Assembly: GCA_902775345.1 (NCBI GenBank)
Contig: CACYLW010000002.1
Span: 116,065-180,064, forward strand
Source of the DNA: an uncultured Eubacteriales bacterium
GTDB lineage: Bacteria > Bacillota > Clostridia > Peptostreptococcales > Anaerovoracaceae
DNA length: 64,000 nucleotides
Reading direction: 5' to 3'
Notes under the pieces: model-generated
What the model was told of the DNA's origin: nothing
The model's database searches: none
What the model saw: only the letters and a program-made list of their open reading frames with translations
Part shown: piece by piece, positions 50,951 through 59,718 of the stretch
How positions within the stretch are numbered: position 1 is the first letter of the stretch
Layout: each line of letters begins with the position of its first letter
Translations under genes and position numbers: made by a program

Positions 50951-51382
50951 ATGTTTTTAGGCACTTACCAGAACAAAATAGACGATAAGAATCGCATGGC
51001 AGTCCCGGCAAGGTTCAGGGACCAGCTTGGCGGTAAGTGCATGCTCACAAAAGGCTATGACGAATGTCTCTACATCTACACGATGGAGGACTTCGAAGAG
51101 ATGGCTGCAAAGCTGGCAGCCCTGCCGCAGTCAGACGCAGACTTCCGTGAATTCATAAGAGACTTCTTCGGAAATTCGGAGTACTGCGAACTCGATGGCC
51201 AGGGAAGGATCAAGATCCCGCAGAACCTGAGAGATTACGCTCACATCACAAAGGATCTGGTGACTACGGGAGCCATGAACAAGGTTGAGATCTGGAGCGC
51301 TGAGACTAAGGCAGACTTCGATCTGGCAAAGAAGATGAAAGACAGCAGGTTCACTGACAAGCTCAGGGAATTCGGAATATAA
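50951..51382 (+). CDS. mraZ: Transcriptional regulator MraZ
   Basis: 143 residues, normal length. Two AbrB-like swapped-hairpin halves are visible: [20 protein letters not shown] at residues 4-23 and [19 protein letters not shown] near 78-96. It binds the AAAGTGGGG boxes upstream and controls its own cluster. AAGGAAAA precedes the ATG. It is the first gene of the division and cell-wall cluster, followed by rsmH after 11 bases. Confidence 0.96.
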   Translation: MFLGTYQNKIDDKNRMAVPARFRDQLGGKCMLTKGYDECLYIYTMEDFEEMAAKLAALPQSDADFREFIRDFFGNSEYCELDGQGRIKIPQNLRDYAHITKDLVTTGAMNKVEIWSAETKADFDLAKKMKDSRFTDKLREFGI

Positions 51383-51393
51383 AGGGGCGCCTC

Positions 51394-52326
51394 ATGGAAT
51401 TTGAACACGTACCGGTACTGTTTAACGAAGTGATGGAGGCTCTGGATATAAAACCGGACGGCATATATGTCGACGGTACCGTAGGCGGCGGCGGACACTC
51501 CTCGGGGATATGCCGGAGACTTACGGAAGGGGGCATGCTGGTGGCGGTCGACAGAGACCGCGAAGCGCTTGCGGCAGCAGAGAAAAGACTCGAAGAGTAC
51601 AGTTGCGAAAAGAGATTCGTACACGCGAACTACAGCGATGTCGATGCTATCGCCGAAGCTGCCGGCGGAAAGGTGCAGGGCATACTGCTCGACCTGGGAG
51701 TCAGCTCATACCAGCTCGACAATCCCGAAAGAGGCTTCAGCTACATGCATGATGCTCCGCTCGACATGAGGATGGATGAATCTGACAGGCTCACGGCCTA
51801 CGACATAGTGAACGGCTATGGCAGGGACGAGCTGACGAGGATGATCAGGGATTACGGTGAAGAGCGCTGGGCTTCAAGGATCGCCGAATTCATCGTCAGG
51901 GAGAGGGCAGAGGCGCCGATAGATACTACAGGAAGGCTGACGGAGATCATAAAGGCAGCCATACCGGCCAGGGCCAGACGCACGGGACCTCACCCGGCTA
52001 AGAGGACCTTCCAGGCTATTAGGATCGAAGTCAACGACGAACTCGGCCACCTGAAGGAAGCAGTCGAAAAACTCCCGGATCTGCTCGGGAGCGGCGGAAG
52101 GATAGCGATAATCACATTCCATTCGCTCGAGGACAGGATAGTAAAGGCAGAGTTCGAAAGAAGGCTCGACCCGTGCACATGTCCTAAGGATTTTCCGGTA
52201 TGCGTGTGCGGCAAGGTAGCCGATGTAAAAAGGGTAACAAGAAAACCGATAGCACCTTCGGAAGAAGAGACTGAGACAAACCCGAGGGCCAGGAGCGCCA
52301 AGCTCAGAGTGCTCGAGAAGCTGTAA
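51394..52326 (+). CDS. rsmH: 16S rRNA (cytosine-1402-N4)-methyltransferase RsmH
   Basis: 310 residues. The AdoMet-binding motif [11 protein letters not shown] is near residues 28-38, [12 protein letters not shown] near 97, and FNERGF-like and MRMD regions follow ([17 protein letters not shown] near 126). It methylates C1402 of 16S rRNA in the decoding centre. RsmH always sits after mraZ in this cluster. AAAGGGG lies before the ATG. All motifs appear whole. Confidence 0.96.
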   Translation: MEFEHVPVLFNEVMEALDIKPDGIYVDGTVGGGGHSSGICRRLTEGGMLVAVDRDREALAAAEKRLEEYSCEKRFVHANYSDVDAIAEAAGGKVQGILLDLGVSSYQLDNPERGFSYMHDAPLDMRMDESDRLTAYDIVNGYGRDELTRMIRDYGEERWASRIAEFIVRERAEAPIDTTGRLTEIIKAAIPARARRTGPHPAKRTFQAIRIEVNDELGHLKEAVEKLPDLLGSGGRIAIITFHSLEDRIVKAEFERRLDPCTCPKDFPVCVCGKVADVKRVTRKPIAPSEEETETNPRARSAKLRVLEKL

Positions 52327-52360
52327 CACCTAAAAGCACACTTCGAAAGAGACTACGACC

Positions 52361-52720
52361 ATGAATAACAGAGCACAGAGAATCAGAGCAGACAGAAAAA
52401 GAGCTGACAGAAGAAGCGCGGTCAGGATACTGACAGTCATAATGATCGGTATATTCGTACTTGTAGGAATGAGATCGTACGCGGCGATCATTCAGCATGA
52501 GAACAACGTTCTCGAAAGAGAGAACGAATACATACAGGCAGAGATCGATTCGCTGCAGAGCCAGATAGTCGAAGAGACAAGGGTTACCAGGATCGAGAAC
52601 GTAGCTACAGAGCAGTTCGGCATGGTATATCCGTCAGTTGAGAACGTAGTAAAGCTTGGTAACGCCGAATCCGAAGTGAAGAATCTTGCTTCTGCCATAA
52701 GGAGCGAAGCCTATAACTAG
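52361..52720 (+). CDS. ftsL: FtsL-like septum protein
   Basis: 119 residues: a basic cytoplasmic start (1-24), one membrane helix near 25-43, then a coiled coil near 45-80 and a short extracellular end. This layout and its place between rsmH and the penicillin-binding protein define FtsL, which binds DivIC/FtsB and FtsQ and helps switch on FtsW and the transpeptidase. Sequence is poorly conserved in the family, so position is the main support. The ribosome site is weak, and a terminator follows the gene. Confidence 0.85.
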   Translation: MNNRAQRIRADRKRADRRSAVRILTVIMIGIFVLVGMRSYAAIIQHENNVLERENEYIQAEIDSLQSQIVEETRVTRIENVATEQFGMVYPSVENVVKLGNAESEVKNLASAIRSEAYN

Positions 52721-52742
52721 AGTTAAGAGGAGATATCTGAAC

Positions 52743-52777
52743 GCCACTGATCCGGAGACGGTTCGGTGGCATTTTTT
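52743..52777 (+). terminator. Terminator inside the division cluster, after ftsL
   Basis: GCCACTGA-T-CCG, GAGA loop, CGG-T-TCGGTGGC: eleven pairs around one T-T mismatch, followed by ATTTTTTG. It would reduce read-through from mraZ into the penicillin-binding protein gene. Confidence 0.88.
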
Positions 52778-52811
52778 GTAGGATTGCTCCTTTCTAAATA
52801 CAGTATCGCCC

Positions 52812-52841
52812 TTTAAATCCGAATACCATATGTGGTATAGT
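52812..52841 (+). promoter_or_regulatory. Extended -10 promoter of the penicillin-binding protein gene, overlapped by a palindrome
   Basis: TTTAAA at 52812-52817 and TATAGT at 52836-52841 with TGG in front, the extended -10 form; spacer 18. A perfect palindrome ATACCA-TATG-TGGTAT covers 52823-52838 and so overlaps the -10 box; a bound protein would block the promoter. Confidence 0.6.
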
Positions 52842-52873
52842 ATATCCGTATATGTATGCTCAAATGAGGAAGT

Positions 52874-54910
52874 ATGGATACAGATAAGAAAAGAGTAAAA
52901 ATAAGAAGAAAAGCCATTGAAGATAACAGTGATCTGATCACCTCCAGAAACCGCAAGCGTCTGGCGCTCGGCTTCGGGATGATTTTGCTGCTTCTTTTTG
53001 GCCTTATTTTCCGCATGGGATACTGGCAGATATACAAGTCCGATGAACTCAAGCGGATGGCTGCCGACATGCAGAAGGTAGATACCGAGATCGCACCGGT
53101 AAGAGGAGCCATCTACGACTCGCGCATGAATACCCTTGCCGAGACTGTAACTGAGTATGAACTCTACGCTTACACACAGTACATATATAAGGACGAGAGC
53201 ATAAGCGCGGATGACAAGGCTAAAAGGATACTCAGGCTGGCATATCTTACAGGCAAGGACGCGGCAGAGATAAAGAAGCTCCTCGAAGGAGAGGAAAACC
53301 TCGTGCTGCTCGGCGAAGGACTTACCAGGCAGCAGGTCGAGGCGGCAGAGAACGAGTTCGGAGGTGACGTGGTCGTAAAGACACGCGCCGCGAGATACTA
53401 TCCGAACGGAGCCTTCGCAGCTCAGGTCATCGGAGGAGTCAATAAGGACAACGTAGGCCGTTCGGGCCTTGAATACGAATACAACTCGACTCTTGCCGGA
53501 ATAAAGGGAAGAACTGTCAGAACGACTGATAACAACGGCGACACTCTTTCAAACAGCAAAACGAGATACTACAAGGCTCAGGATGGCTACAGCATCGTGA
53601 CCACCATAGATTCCGTCATCCAGCACTTCGTTGAGGACGCGCTGATCACCGGTATGGAAAAGACCGGAGCGGATGCCATAACATGCATCGTAATGGATCC
53701 TAAGACGGGAGACGTGCTCGCAATGGCCCAGACTCCTGAATATGACCCTAATGATTCAGACAAGCCGTCCGATCCGAAAGCCAGAAAAGAGTTCGACAAG
53801 ATGACGGACAAGGAGAAGACGGAGTATCTCAGCAACATGTGGAAGATCACATCCGTAACTGACGTCTACGAGCCGGGCTCAACTTTCAAGCTGATAGCGG
53901 CTGCCGCGGCGCTCGATTCCGGAAACGCTGATGAGAAGTCCAAATACAAGTGCACGGGATCCATAAAGGTAGACAATTACTACCTGCACTGCCTGTTCAC
54001 CCATGGTGTACAGTCGCTGAAGGAAGCCGTAGGTAATTCCTGCAACCCTGCGCTTGCACAGGTCGCCCTCGACATGGGAGCGGATACTTTCTATAACTAT
54101 ATCGATCTCTTTGGCTTCAACGATCTGACAGGCATAGACCTTCCGGGCGAAGGGCTCTCCATTGTCAAGGATCCTGCAACCATGAGCGATGTCGACCTCG
54201 CAACTACCGGATACGGCCAGGGTATTGCCATAACGCCTATACAGGTCCTTTGCGCCGTAAACAGCCTCGGCAACAACGGAGTGCTGATGAAACCTAAGAT
54301 CGTAGACAAGATCGTAGACTCTGACGGCAAGGTCGTTGAGGAGATCCCTGATACAGAAGTCAGACAGGTCATTTCAGAGGAGACGGCGGCCAAGATGTGC
54401 GACATCATGGAATACTATGTATCCGATGCCGGCGGTACGACAGCTTACATCCCGGGTTACAGGGTAGGCGGAAAGACCGGTACGGCTAACCGTGTCGCGA
54501 ACAAGAGATACAGTGACGAGACAAACACATCCTTTGTAGCCATGGCTCCTATGGACGATCCTGTCATATCGATGATCTGCATTGTCTACAGGCCTACGAA
54601 GATCCAGTACGGCGCGTACACCGCGGGTCCTATCGTCAAGGAGATCACGGAAAAGTCACTGGAGTATCTGGGCGTGGAGCGTAAGCTCACAAAGGAAGAA
54701 AAGGAAGCTGCTCAGAAGGAGACTATAGAGGTTCCTGATGTTACCGGAATGGACAGCAAGGATGCCATCCACAACATCAAGCTCTATGGCCTGAAATACA
54801 CGGTGATACCTGAGGACCACAGCAACCAGTCGTTCGTGGTCGTAGATCAGTATCCTAAGGCAGGAACAAGAGTAAAGAAAGATTCAGTCGTATATATCTA
54901 CAGCGAGTGA
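52874..54910 (+). CDS. ftsI: Division-type class B penicillin-binding protein (FtsI/SpoVD-like) with PASTA domain
   Basis: 678 residues. A membrane helix lies near 35-57, a dimerisation domain near 65-220, and the transpeptidase domain from about 245 has YEPGSTFK (active serine near 336), GNSCNP (the S-x-N motif near 388) and GGKTGTA near 533. One PASTA domain covers about 615-678. It cross-links septal peptidoglycan with FtsW. GAGG precedes the ATG. The PASTA end and the place before mraY fit both FtsI-type and SpoVD-type proteins; with no second copy in the window I call the division role. It has its own promoter after an internal terminator. Confidence 0.93.
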   Translation: MDTDKKRVKIRRKAIEDNSDLITSRNRKRLALGFGMILLLLFGLIFRMGYWQIYKSDELKRMAADMQKVDTEIAPVRGAIYDSRMNTLAETVTEYELYAYTQYIYKDESISADDKAKRILRLAYLTGKDAAEIKKLLEGEENLVLLGEGLTRQQVEAAENEFGGDVVVKTRAARYYPNGAFAAQVIGGVNKDNVGRSGLEYEYNSTLAGIKGRTVRTTDNNGDTLSNSKTRYYKAQDGYSIVTTIDSVIQHFVEDALITGMEKTGADAITCIVMDPKTGDVLAMAQTPEYDPNDSDKPSDPKARKEFDKMTDKEKTEYLSNMWKITSVTDVYEPGSTFKLIAAAAALDSGNADEKSKYKCTGSIKVDNYYLHCLFTHGVQSLKEAVGNSCNPALAQVALDMGADTFYNYIDLFGFNDLTGIDLPGEGLSIVKDPATMSDVDLATTGYGQGIAITPIQVLCAVNSLGNNGVLMKPKIVDKIVDSDGKVVEEIPDTEVRQVISEETAAKMCDIMEYYVSDAGGTTAYIPGYRVGGKTGTANRVANKRYSDETNTSFVAMAPMDDPVISMICIVYRPTKIQYGAYTAGPIVKEITEKSLEYLGVERKLTKEEKEAAQKETIEVPDVTGMDSKDAIHNIKLYGLKYTVIPEDHSNQSFVVVDQYPKAGTRVKKDSVVYIYSE

Positions 54911-54943
54911 TATCTGCAGCAGAACGGAGAATCAGAAGATCAG

Positions 54944-55930
54944 ATGAGTACAAGTCACGGAATAGGAGAATACGCGCTCATAGCGGCGATCGCATTTGCG
55001 GTATCGATGCTTGTGACAGCAAGAATGATACCTTTGCTGAGACACAGGCAGTTCGGCCAGTTCATAAGGGAAGAAGGCCCTCAGGCACACCTGAGCAAGG
55101 CCGGGACACCAACCATGGGCGGGATCGCGTTCATCATCGGGATCACTGTGGCCATTGTGGCAAGCATGTTCATGAAAGGAAGCATGACGACCGGGAAGAT
55201 CGCCATACTCCTCAGCATGTTCGCGTTCGGCGCGATCGGATTCATTGATGACTACAACAAAGTGGCAAAGAAGCAGAACGAAGGTCTTACGCCGAAGCAG
55301 AAGCTTGTGCTCCAGGTGGTGTTCGGAATAGCGCTCGCCATCTTCATGATGGTCAAGGAGGGCACGACCATGTTGCTGCCGTTCTTCGGCAGGACTGTCG
55401 ACTTCGGCATACTTTACATACCGTTTGTGGTGTTCATAGAGGTGGCCATGGCAAATGCTGTCAACCTTACTGACGGGCTTGACGGCCTGGCCTCGAGCAC
55501 TTCGTCGATCGTGGCGTGCACGTTCGCCATCGTGGGAATGACCGTGCGCGGCGGCAACGAGCCGATGGCCGTTGCCGGACAGGCCGTATTCGGCGCGCTC
55601 CTGGGTTTCCTGCTCTACAATCACTATCCGGCAAAGATATTCATGGGAGACACGGGCTCCATGGCGCTCGGCGGAGTGCTTTCGGCAATGGCGATAGTCG
55701 GCCGTGTGGAATGGCTGCTTCCTATCGCGGGCCTGATATACGTAATCGAAGCCCTGTCCGTGATCATCCAGGTAACATATTTCAAGAAAACAGGCGGCAA
55801 GAGAGTTTTCAGGATGGCGCCTATCCACCATCATTTCGAACTCGGCGGCTGGCATGAGACAAAGGTGGTACGGGTATTCTGCCTGTTCACGCTTGTCTGC
55901 TGTGTCATCGCTTATTTCTCGATCCGCTAA
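54944..55930 (+). CDS. mraY: Phospho-N-acetylmuramoyl-pentapeptide-transferase MraY
   Basis: 328 residues with ten membrane helices. Signature loops are GTPTMGG near 54, FIDDYNK near 99, NLTDGLDGLA near 174, FMGDTGSMALG near 232 and APIHHHFEL near 292. It moves phospho-MurNAc-pentapeptide from UDP to undecaprenyl phosphate, making lipid I, at the inner face of the membrane. It follows the penicillin-binding protein by 33 bases. murE and murF, which often lie just before mraY, are missing here. Confidence 0.96.
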   Translation: MSTSHGIGEYALIAAIAFAVSMLVTARMIPLLRHRQFGQFIREEGPQAHLSKAGTPTMGGIAFIIGITVAIVASMFMKGSMTTGKIAILLSMFAFGAIGFIDDYNKVAKKQNEGLTPKQKLVLQVVFGIALAIFMMVKEGTTMLLPFFGRTVDFGILYIPFVVFIEVAMANAVNLTDGLDGLASSTSSIVACTFAIVGMTVRGGNEPMAVAGQAVFGALLGFLLYNHYPAKIFMGDTGSMALGGVLSAMAIVGRVEWLLPIAGLIYVIEALSVIIQVTYFKKTGGKRVFRMAPIHHHFELGGWHETKVVRVFCLFTLVCCVIAYFSIR

Positions 55931-55955
55931 TAATCAATAAAGGGGCAAACACACA

Positions 55956-57341
55956 ATGAAAAGAGGGATTACCTATAAACAGATACTGAGAGGACGCAAC
56001 GTGCTCGTAGTAGGTCTGGGCAAGTCCGGGAAGGCTGCGGCAAAGGCTCTCAACGAGGCTGGCGCAATAGTGACCATCCAGGATTCCAAGACTCCTGACA
56101 AGCTCGACACACAGTTCCTCCAGTACATGCAGAATGAAGAAATCAGGTCATACTTCGGCAGCGTTCCTGAGGACATGACCGCTTATGACATGCTCATCCT
56201 CAGCCCGGGAGTGCCTCCTGCACTGGATTACATTCAGGAAGCAAGGGATGCGGGTGTCGAGATAATCGGAGAACTTGAGCTTGCATACAGACTCGGTGAA
56301 GGTAATTTTGTGGCCATTACAGGCACGAACGGCAAGACGACGACAACTACACTGGTAGGCGAGATTTTCAAGGCTTCAGGGCGGAATACAGCCGTTGTGG
56401 GCAACATCGGAAACCCGGTCGTTACCCAGGCCATGGACAGCACCGACAAGGACTGGCTCGTTACCGAGGTATCGTCGTTCCAGCTTGAGACTGCTGTCGA
56501 CTTCAGACCTGTCGTATCCGCCATACTCAACCTCACACCTGATCACCTCAACAGACACGGCACCATGGAAGCGTATGGCGCCGCCAAGGCTCAGGTTGCC
56601 GCAAATCAGAAGAAAAATGAGTTCCTTGTCATAAACTATGATGATGAGAAGGCTTATGAGCTTTCGAAAAACACGGAAGCGACAGTGATCCCGTTCAGCA
56701 GAAGGGAAAAACTCGGCAGAGGAGCATATCTTGACGGCACACAGATTATCGTAAAGGACCTCAAAGGCGCTGAACACCTCATCTGTGACAGGTCGGATCT
56801 TCGCATCATTGGCGATCACAACGTTGAAAACGTTCTTGCTGCAGCAGCGATAGCATTCTTCGCAGGCATCAGACCGGAAGTGATCACTGCCGCCATAAAG
56901 GAGTTCCCGGGAGTGGAGCACCGCATCGAATTCTGCGGAAGAGTCGATGAAGTGGATTACTACAACGATTCAAAGGGAACCAACGTAGATGCCGCCGTTA
57001 TAGCGATAAAGGCTCTCAGGGACGGAATAATCCTGATTGCCGGCGGAGACGGAAAGGGACAGGAATTTGATGAGCTCGCCGAGCATTTCGAGGGAGCCGT
57101 CGAAGCACTCATCCTTCTCGGAAGAGACGCGCCGATAATAGAGGAAGCAGCCAGAAAGGCCGGCTTCACCAATATTTATAACTGCAAGGACATGCCTGAG
57201 TGCGTGCGCAAGGCAGCAGAGCTCGCCAGACCGGGAGAGAAAGTCCTTCTCTCACCTGCATGCGCCAGCTGGGACATGTACGCTAATTTTGAACAAAGAG
57301 GCAGACACTTCAAACAATGCATAAACGAGATGCTGAAGTAG
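55956..57341 (+). CDS. murD: UDP-N-acetylmuramoyl-L-alanine--D-glutamate ligase MurD
   Basis: 461 residues. The N-terminal UDP-binding domain has VVGLGKSGKAAAKAL near 18; the ATPase domain has the P-loop ITGTNGKTTTT near 120 and NLTPDHLNRHG near 190; the C-terminal domain has NDSKGTNVDA near 333 and LLSPACASWDMY near 430. It adds D-glutamate to the stem peptide in the cytoplasm. AAAGGGG precedes the ATG. It has the full N-terminal domain, in contrast to the MurF-like protein at 16054. Confidence 0.96.
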   Translation: MKRGITYKQILRGRNVLVVGLGKSGKAAAKALNEAGAIVTIQDSKTPDKLDTQFLQYMQNEEIRSYFGSVPEDMTAYDMLILSPGVPPALDYIQEARDAGVEIIGELELAYRLGEGNFVAITGTNGKTTTTTLVGEIFKASGRNTAVVGNIGNPVVTQAMDSTDKDWLVTEVSSFQLETAVDFRPVVSAILNLTPDHLNRHGTMEAYGAAKAQVAANQKKNEFLVINYDDEKAYELSKNTEATVIPFSRREKLGRGAYLDGTQIIVKDLKGAEHLICDRSDLRIIGDHNVENVLAAAAIAFFAGIRPEVITAAIKEFPGVEHRIEFCGRVDEVDYYNDSKGTNVDAAVIAIKALRDGIILIAGGDGKGQEFDELAEHFEGAVEALILLGRDAPIIEEAARKAGFTNIYNCKDMPECVRKAAELARPGEKVLLSPACASWDMYANFEQRGRHFKQCINEMLK

Positions 57342-57349
57342 AAAAGAAA

Positions 57350-58591
57350 ATGACCAGGTCCGAGAAAGCTGCGACCCGCAAGGCGATCAGGCGGAGCAGG
57401 CGCGAAAAAAAGAGGATCAATCCGGTTGACGAAGCAAGAGATTTCGGCCGGGGATTAAGCAGGGTAGTGAGCGGCTACGACTTCGGGGTCGTGGTGCTTG
57501 TTATAGTTCTCTCGCTCTTCGGAGTCGCGATGGTATTCAGTGCAGGCTATTACCAGACAATAAACTCGGCGCATCCGGATCCAACATACTATCTGTTCAG
57601 ACAGATGCTCTGGGTAGGTTCCGGTCTGTTCGTAATGCTTATAGTCGCCAATATCGACTATCACTTCTACATGAAACTCAGTGTACTGATAGTGCTGGTG
57701 TCGATAGGTCTTCTTGTGCTCGTTATCCTGACGAGTTCCACTGTCGGCGGAGCGCAGAGAGGCATCAGGGGCATCGGTGTAACGCCGAGTGAGTTCTCGA
57801 AGGTAGGCATGATCGTGTTCACTTCATGCTTCCTCATAAAGAACCCAAGCAACATACGGACTTTCAAGGGCCTGTTTATTCTGGTGGCTGTAATGGCCAT
57901 CCACTTCTATCTGATCGTAAAACAGCCGAACTTATCCACGGCTATCGTAATCGTTGCCATCATGCTGTCGATCATGCTGGTCGCGGGGCTCAACTATCTG
58001 TTCCTCGCCGTACCGGCAGCAGGCGTGGTAGTGGGTTACATGTACATAATGACGGCGAAGAGTCCGGCCCACTGGTATCAGAGAATAACGAGTTTCCGCG
58101 ATCCGTTCGCGGACTTCCAGGGGAGCGGTTATCAGGTGTCACAGGGACTCATCGCGCTTGGCAACGGAGGTCTCAGGGGACTCGGCTTCGGCCGGAGCAT
58201 CGCCAAGAACCTCTACCTGCCTGAGCCTCAGAACGACTTCATTCTCGCAGTAATAGGCGAGGAACTCGGATACATCGGAGTAGCGGTCCTTATACTCGTA
58301 TACATAATCCTGCTCTTCAGGATCTTCATGGTAGCGCTCAAGGCTAAGGACAGACTCGGATTCTACCTGGCTACCGGAGTCGGGGTAATGCTCGGACTGC
58401 AGGTGATCATCAATGTGGCGGTCGTTACATCGACCATGCCGGCAACAGGAATCACACTGCCGTTCATAAGTTACGGAGGCACATCCATATGGTCGTTCAT
58501 GATCGCCATGGGCATAGTGCTCAACGTATCCAAAAAACCGAACCCCAGGGGCAGAATAAAGATGAAAACAGAAGCGGAGGCCGCGGCATGA
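57350..58591 (+). CDS. ftsW: Septal peptidoglycan polymerase FtsW
   Basis: 413 residues of the SEDS family with about ten membrane helices. The N-terminus is a 45-residue basic cytoplasmic tail. Polymerase signature segments include QPNLSTAIVIVAIM near 186, the catalytic-loop Asp in QNDFILAVIGEELGY near 295 and MPATGITLPFISYGGTS near 365. It polymerises lipid II at the septum together with the penicillin-binding protein upstream. ATG 57350 is taken; another ATG at 57317 would overlap murD by 25 bases and add 11 residues. Its stop overlaps murG by four bases. Confidence 0.95.
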   Translation: MTRSEKAATRKAIRRSRREKKRINPVDEARDFGRGLSRVVSGYDFGVVVLVIVLSLFGVAMVFSAGYYQTINSAHPDPTYYLFRQMLWVGSGLFVMLIVANIDYHFYMKLSVLIVLVSIGLLVLVILTSSTVGGAQRGIRGIGVTPSEFSKVGMIVFTSCFLIKNPSNIRTFKGLFILVAVMAIHFYLIVKQPNLSTAIVIVAIMLSIMLVAGLNYLFLAVPAAGVVVGYMYIMTAKSPAHWYQRITSFRDPFADFQGSGYQVSQGLIALGNGGLRGLGFGRSIAKNLYLPEPQNDFILAVIGEELGYIGVAVLILVYIILLFRIFMVALKAKDRLGFYLATGVGVMLGLQVIINVAVVTSTMPATGITLPFISYGGTSIWSFMIAMGIVLNVSKKPNPRGRIKMKTEAEAAA

Positions 58592-59688
58592 AGATCGTAC
58601 TGACAGGAGGCTGCACGGGCGGCCATATATACCCGGCACTCGCTATAGGCGATAAATTCAGGGCGGAGGATCCGTCCGGCGAGGTCATATACATCGCTAA
58701 GGGAGAGGATCTCGAGCGGCAGATAATACCTGCACATGGCTACGAGCTGCACGAGGTCGATTCCACCTGGTTTGACCGCAGCAACCCGGTAAGGCTTGCG
58801 ACCACCATCAGGAGGACACTGAACGGAAGACGCGATGCCATAAAGCTGATGAAAAAGTTCAGACCGGATGCTGTTATCAGCACCGGAAGTTTCGTGAGCG
58901 TTCCGGTGGTCCTCGCGGCCAGAAGGCTTGGCGTGCCTGTGTTCCTGCATGAGCAGAACGGATTCCCGGGCGTTTCCAACAGGCTCGGCGCACGTAATGC
59001 CAAAAAGGTGTTCCTCGGATTCGAATCCGCACGCGAGCACTTCAGGAATAAAGACAACATAGTATACAGCGGCAACCCGGTCAGGGCCGAATTCGACGGC
59101 AGGGACAGGGCGGCTGACAGAAAGGCGCTCGGGATCCCTGAGGATGACTTCGTCATAATGGTATTCGGCGGAAGTCTCGGTTCAGAGACCACCAACAGCA
59201 TAGGCGAAGCTATCGCCAGGGAATATGCCGGAAAAGACGGATACACTGTGATCTGGGGGACCGGCAGAGAATACTACGATGAGATCAGCAGGCGCCTGAC
59301 GGCAGAGGGATTCAGCCCTTCAAATGTCAGGATCAGCGCTTATATAAATGACATGCCTGCACAGCTTTCGGCATGCGACCTCACCATAAGCAGGAGCGGG
59401 GCGCTCTCTGTCGCGGAGGTCACGATGGCCGGAAGAGCCGCCATCTTCATCCCGTCACCAAATGTTACGGCCGATCACCAGTACTACAACGCAAAGGCCG
59501 TTGAGGACGTTGGCGGAGCAATAATAGTAAGAGAAAACGCGGACACGGCGGATAAGGTGATGGACGAAGTCCGCAGACTAGACGCTGACAGGGAGAGGCT
59601 CGAAGCAATGAAAAAGGCGAGCCGCAGCATCGCGCCGGTCGACGCGACCGATATCATTTACAACACGGTCGTTCAGACATGCAGATAG
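58588..59688 (+). CDS. murG: UDP-GlcNAc:lipid I transferase MurG
   Basis: 366 residues. GGCTGGHIYPALAIG at 6-20 is the first glycine loop; GGSLGSETTN near 194 is the second; SRSGALSVAE near 268 and the ADHQYYNAK segment near 295 hold the UDP-GlcNAc. It adds GlcNAc to lipid I to make lipid II on the inner membrane face. The start lies in the ATGA overlap with ftsW and GGAGG precedes it. All motifs are present and the length is usual. Confidence 0.96.
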   Translation: MKIVLTGGCTGGHIYPALAIGDKFRAEDPSGEVIYIAKGEDLERQIIPAHGYELHEVDSTWFDRSNPVRLATTIRRTLNGRRDAIKLMKKFRPDAVISTGSFVSVPVVLAARRLGVPVFLHEQNGFPGVSNRLGARNAKKVFLGFESAREHFRNKDNIVYSGNPVRAEFDGRDRAADRKALGIPEDDFVIMVFGGSLGSETTNSIGEAIAREYAGKDGYTVIWGTGREYYDEISRRLTAEGFSPSNVRISAYINDMPAQLSACDLTISRSGALSVAEVTMAGRAAIFIPSPNVTADHQYYNAKAVEDVGGAIIVRENADTADKVMDEVRRLDADRERLEAMKKASRSIAPVDATDIIYNTVVQTCR

Positions 59689-59718
59689 AATTGCCGTTAC
59701 AGGAACTCACAGGTAAGT

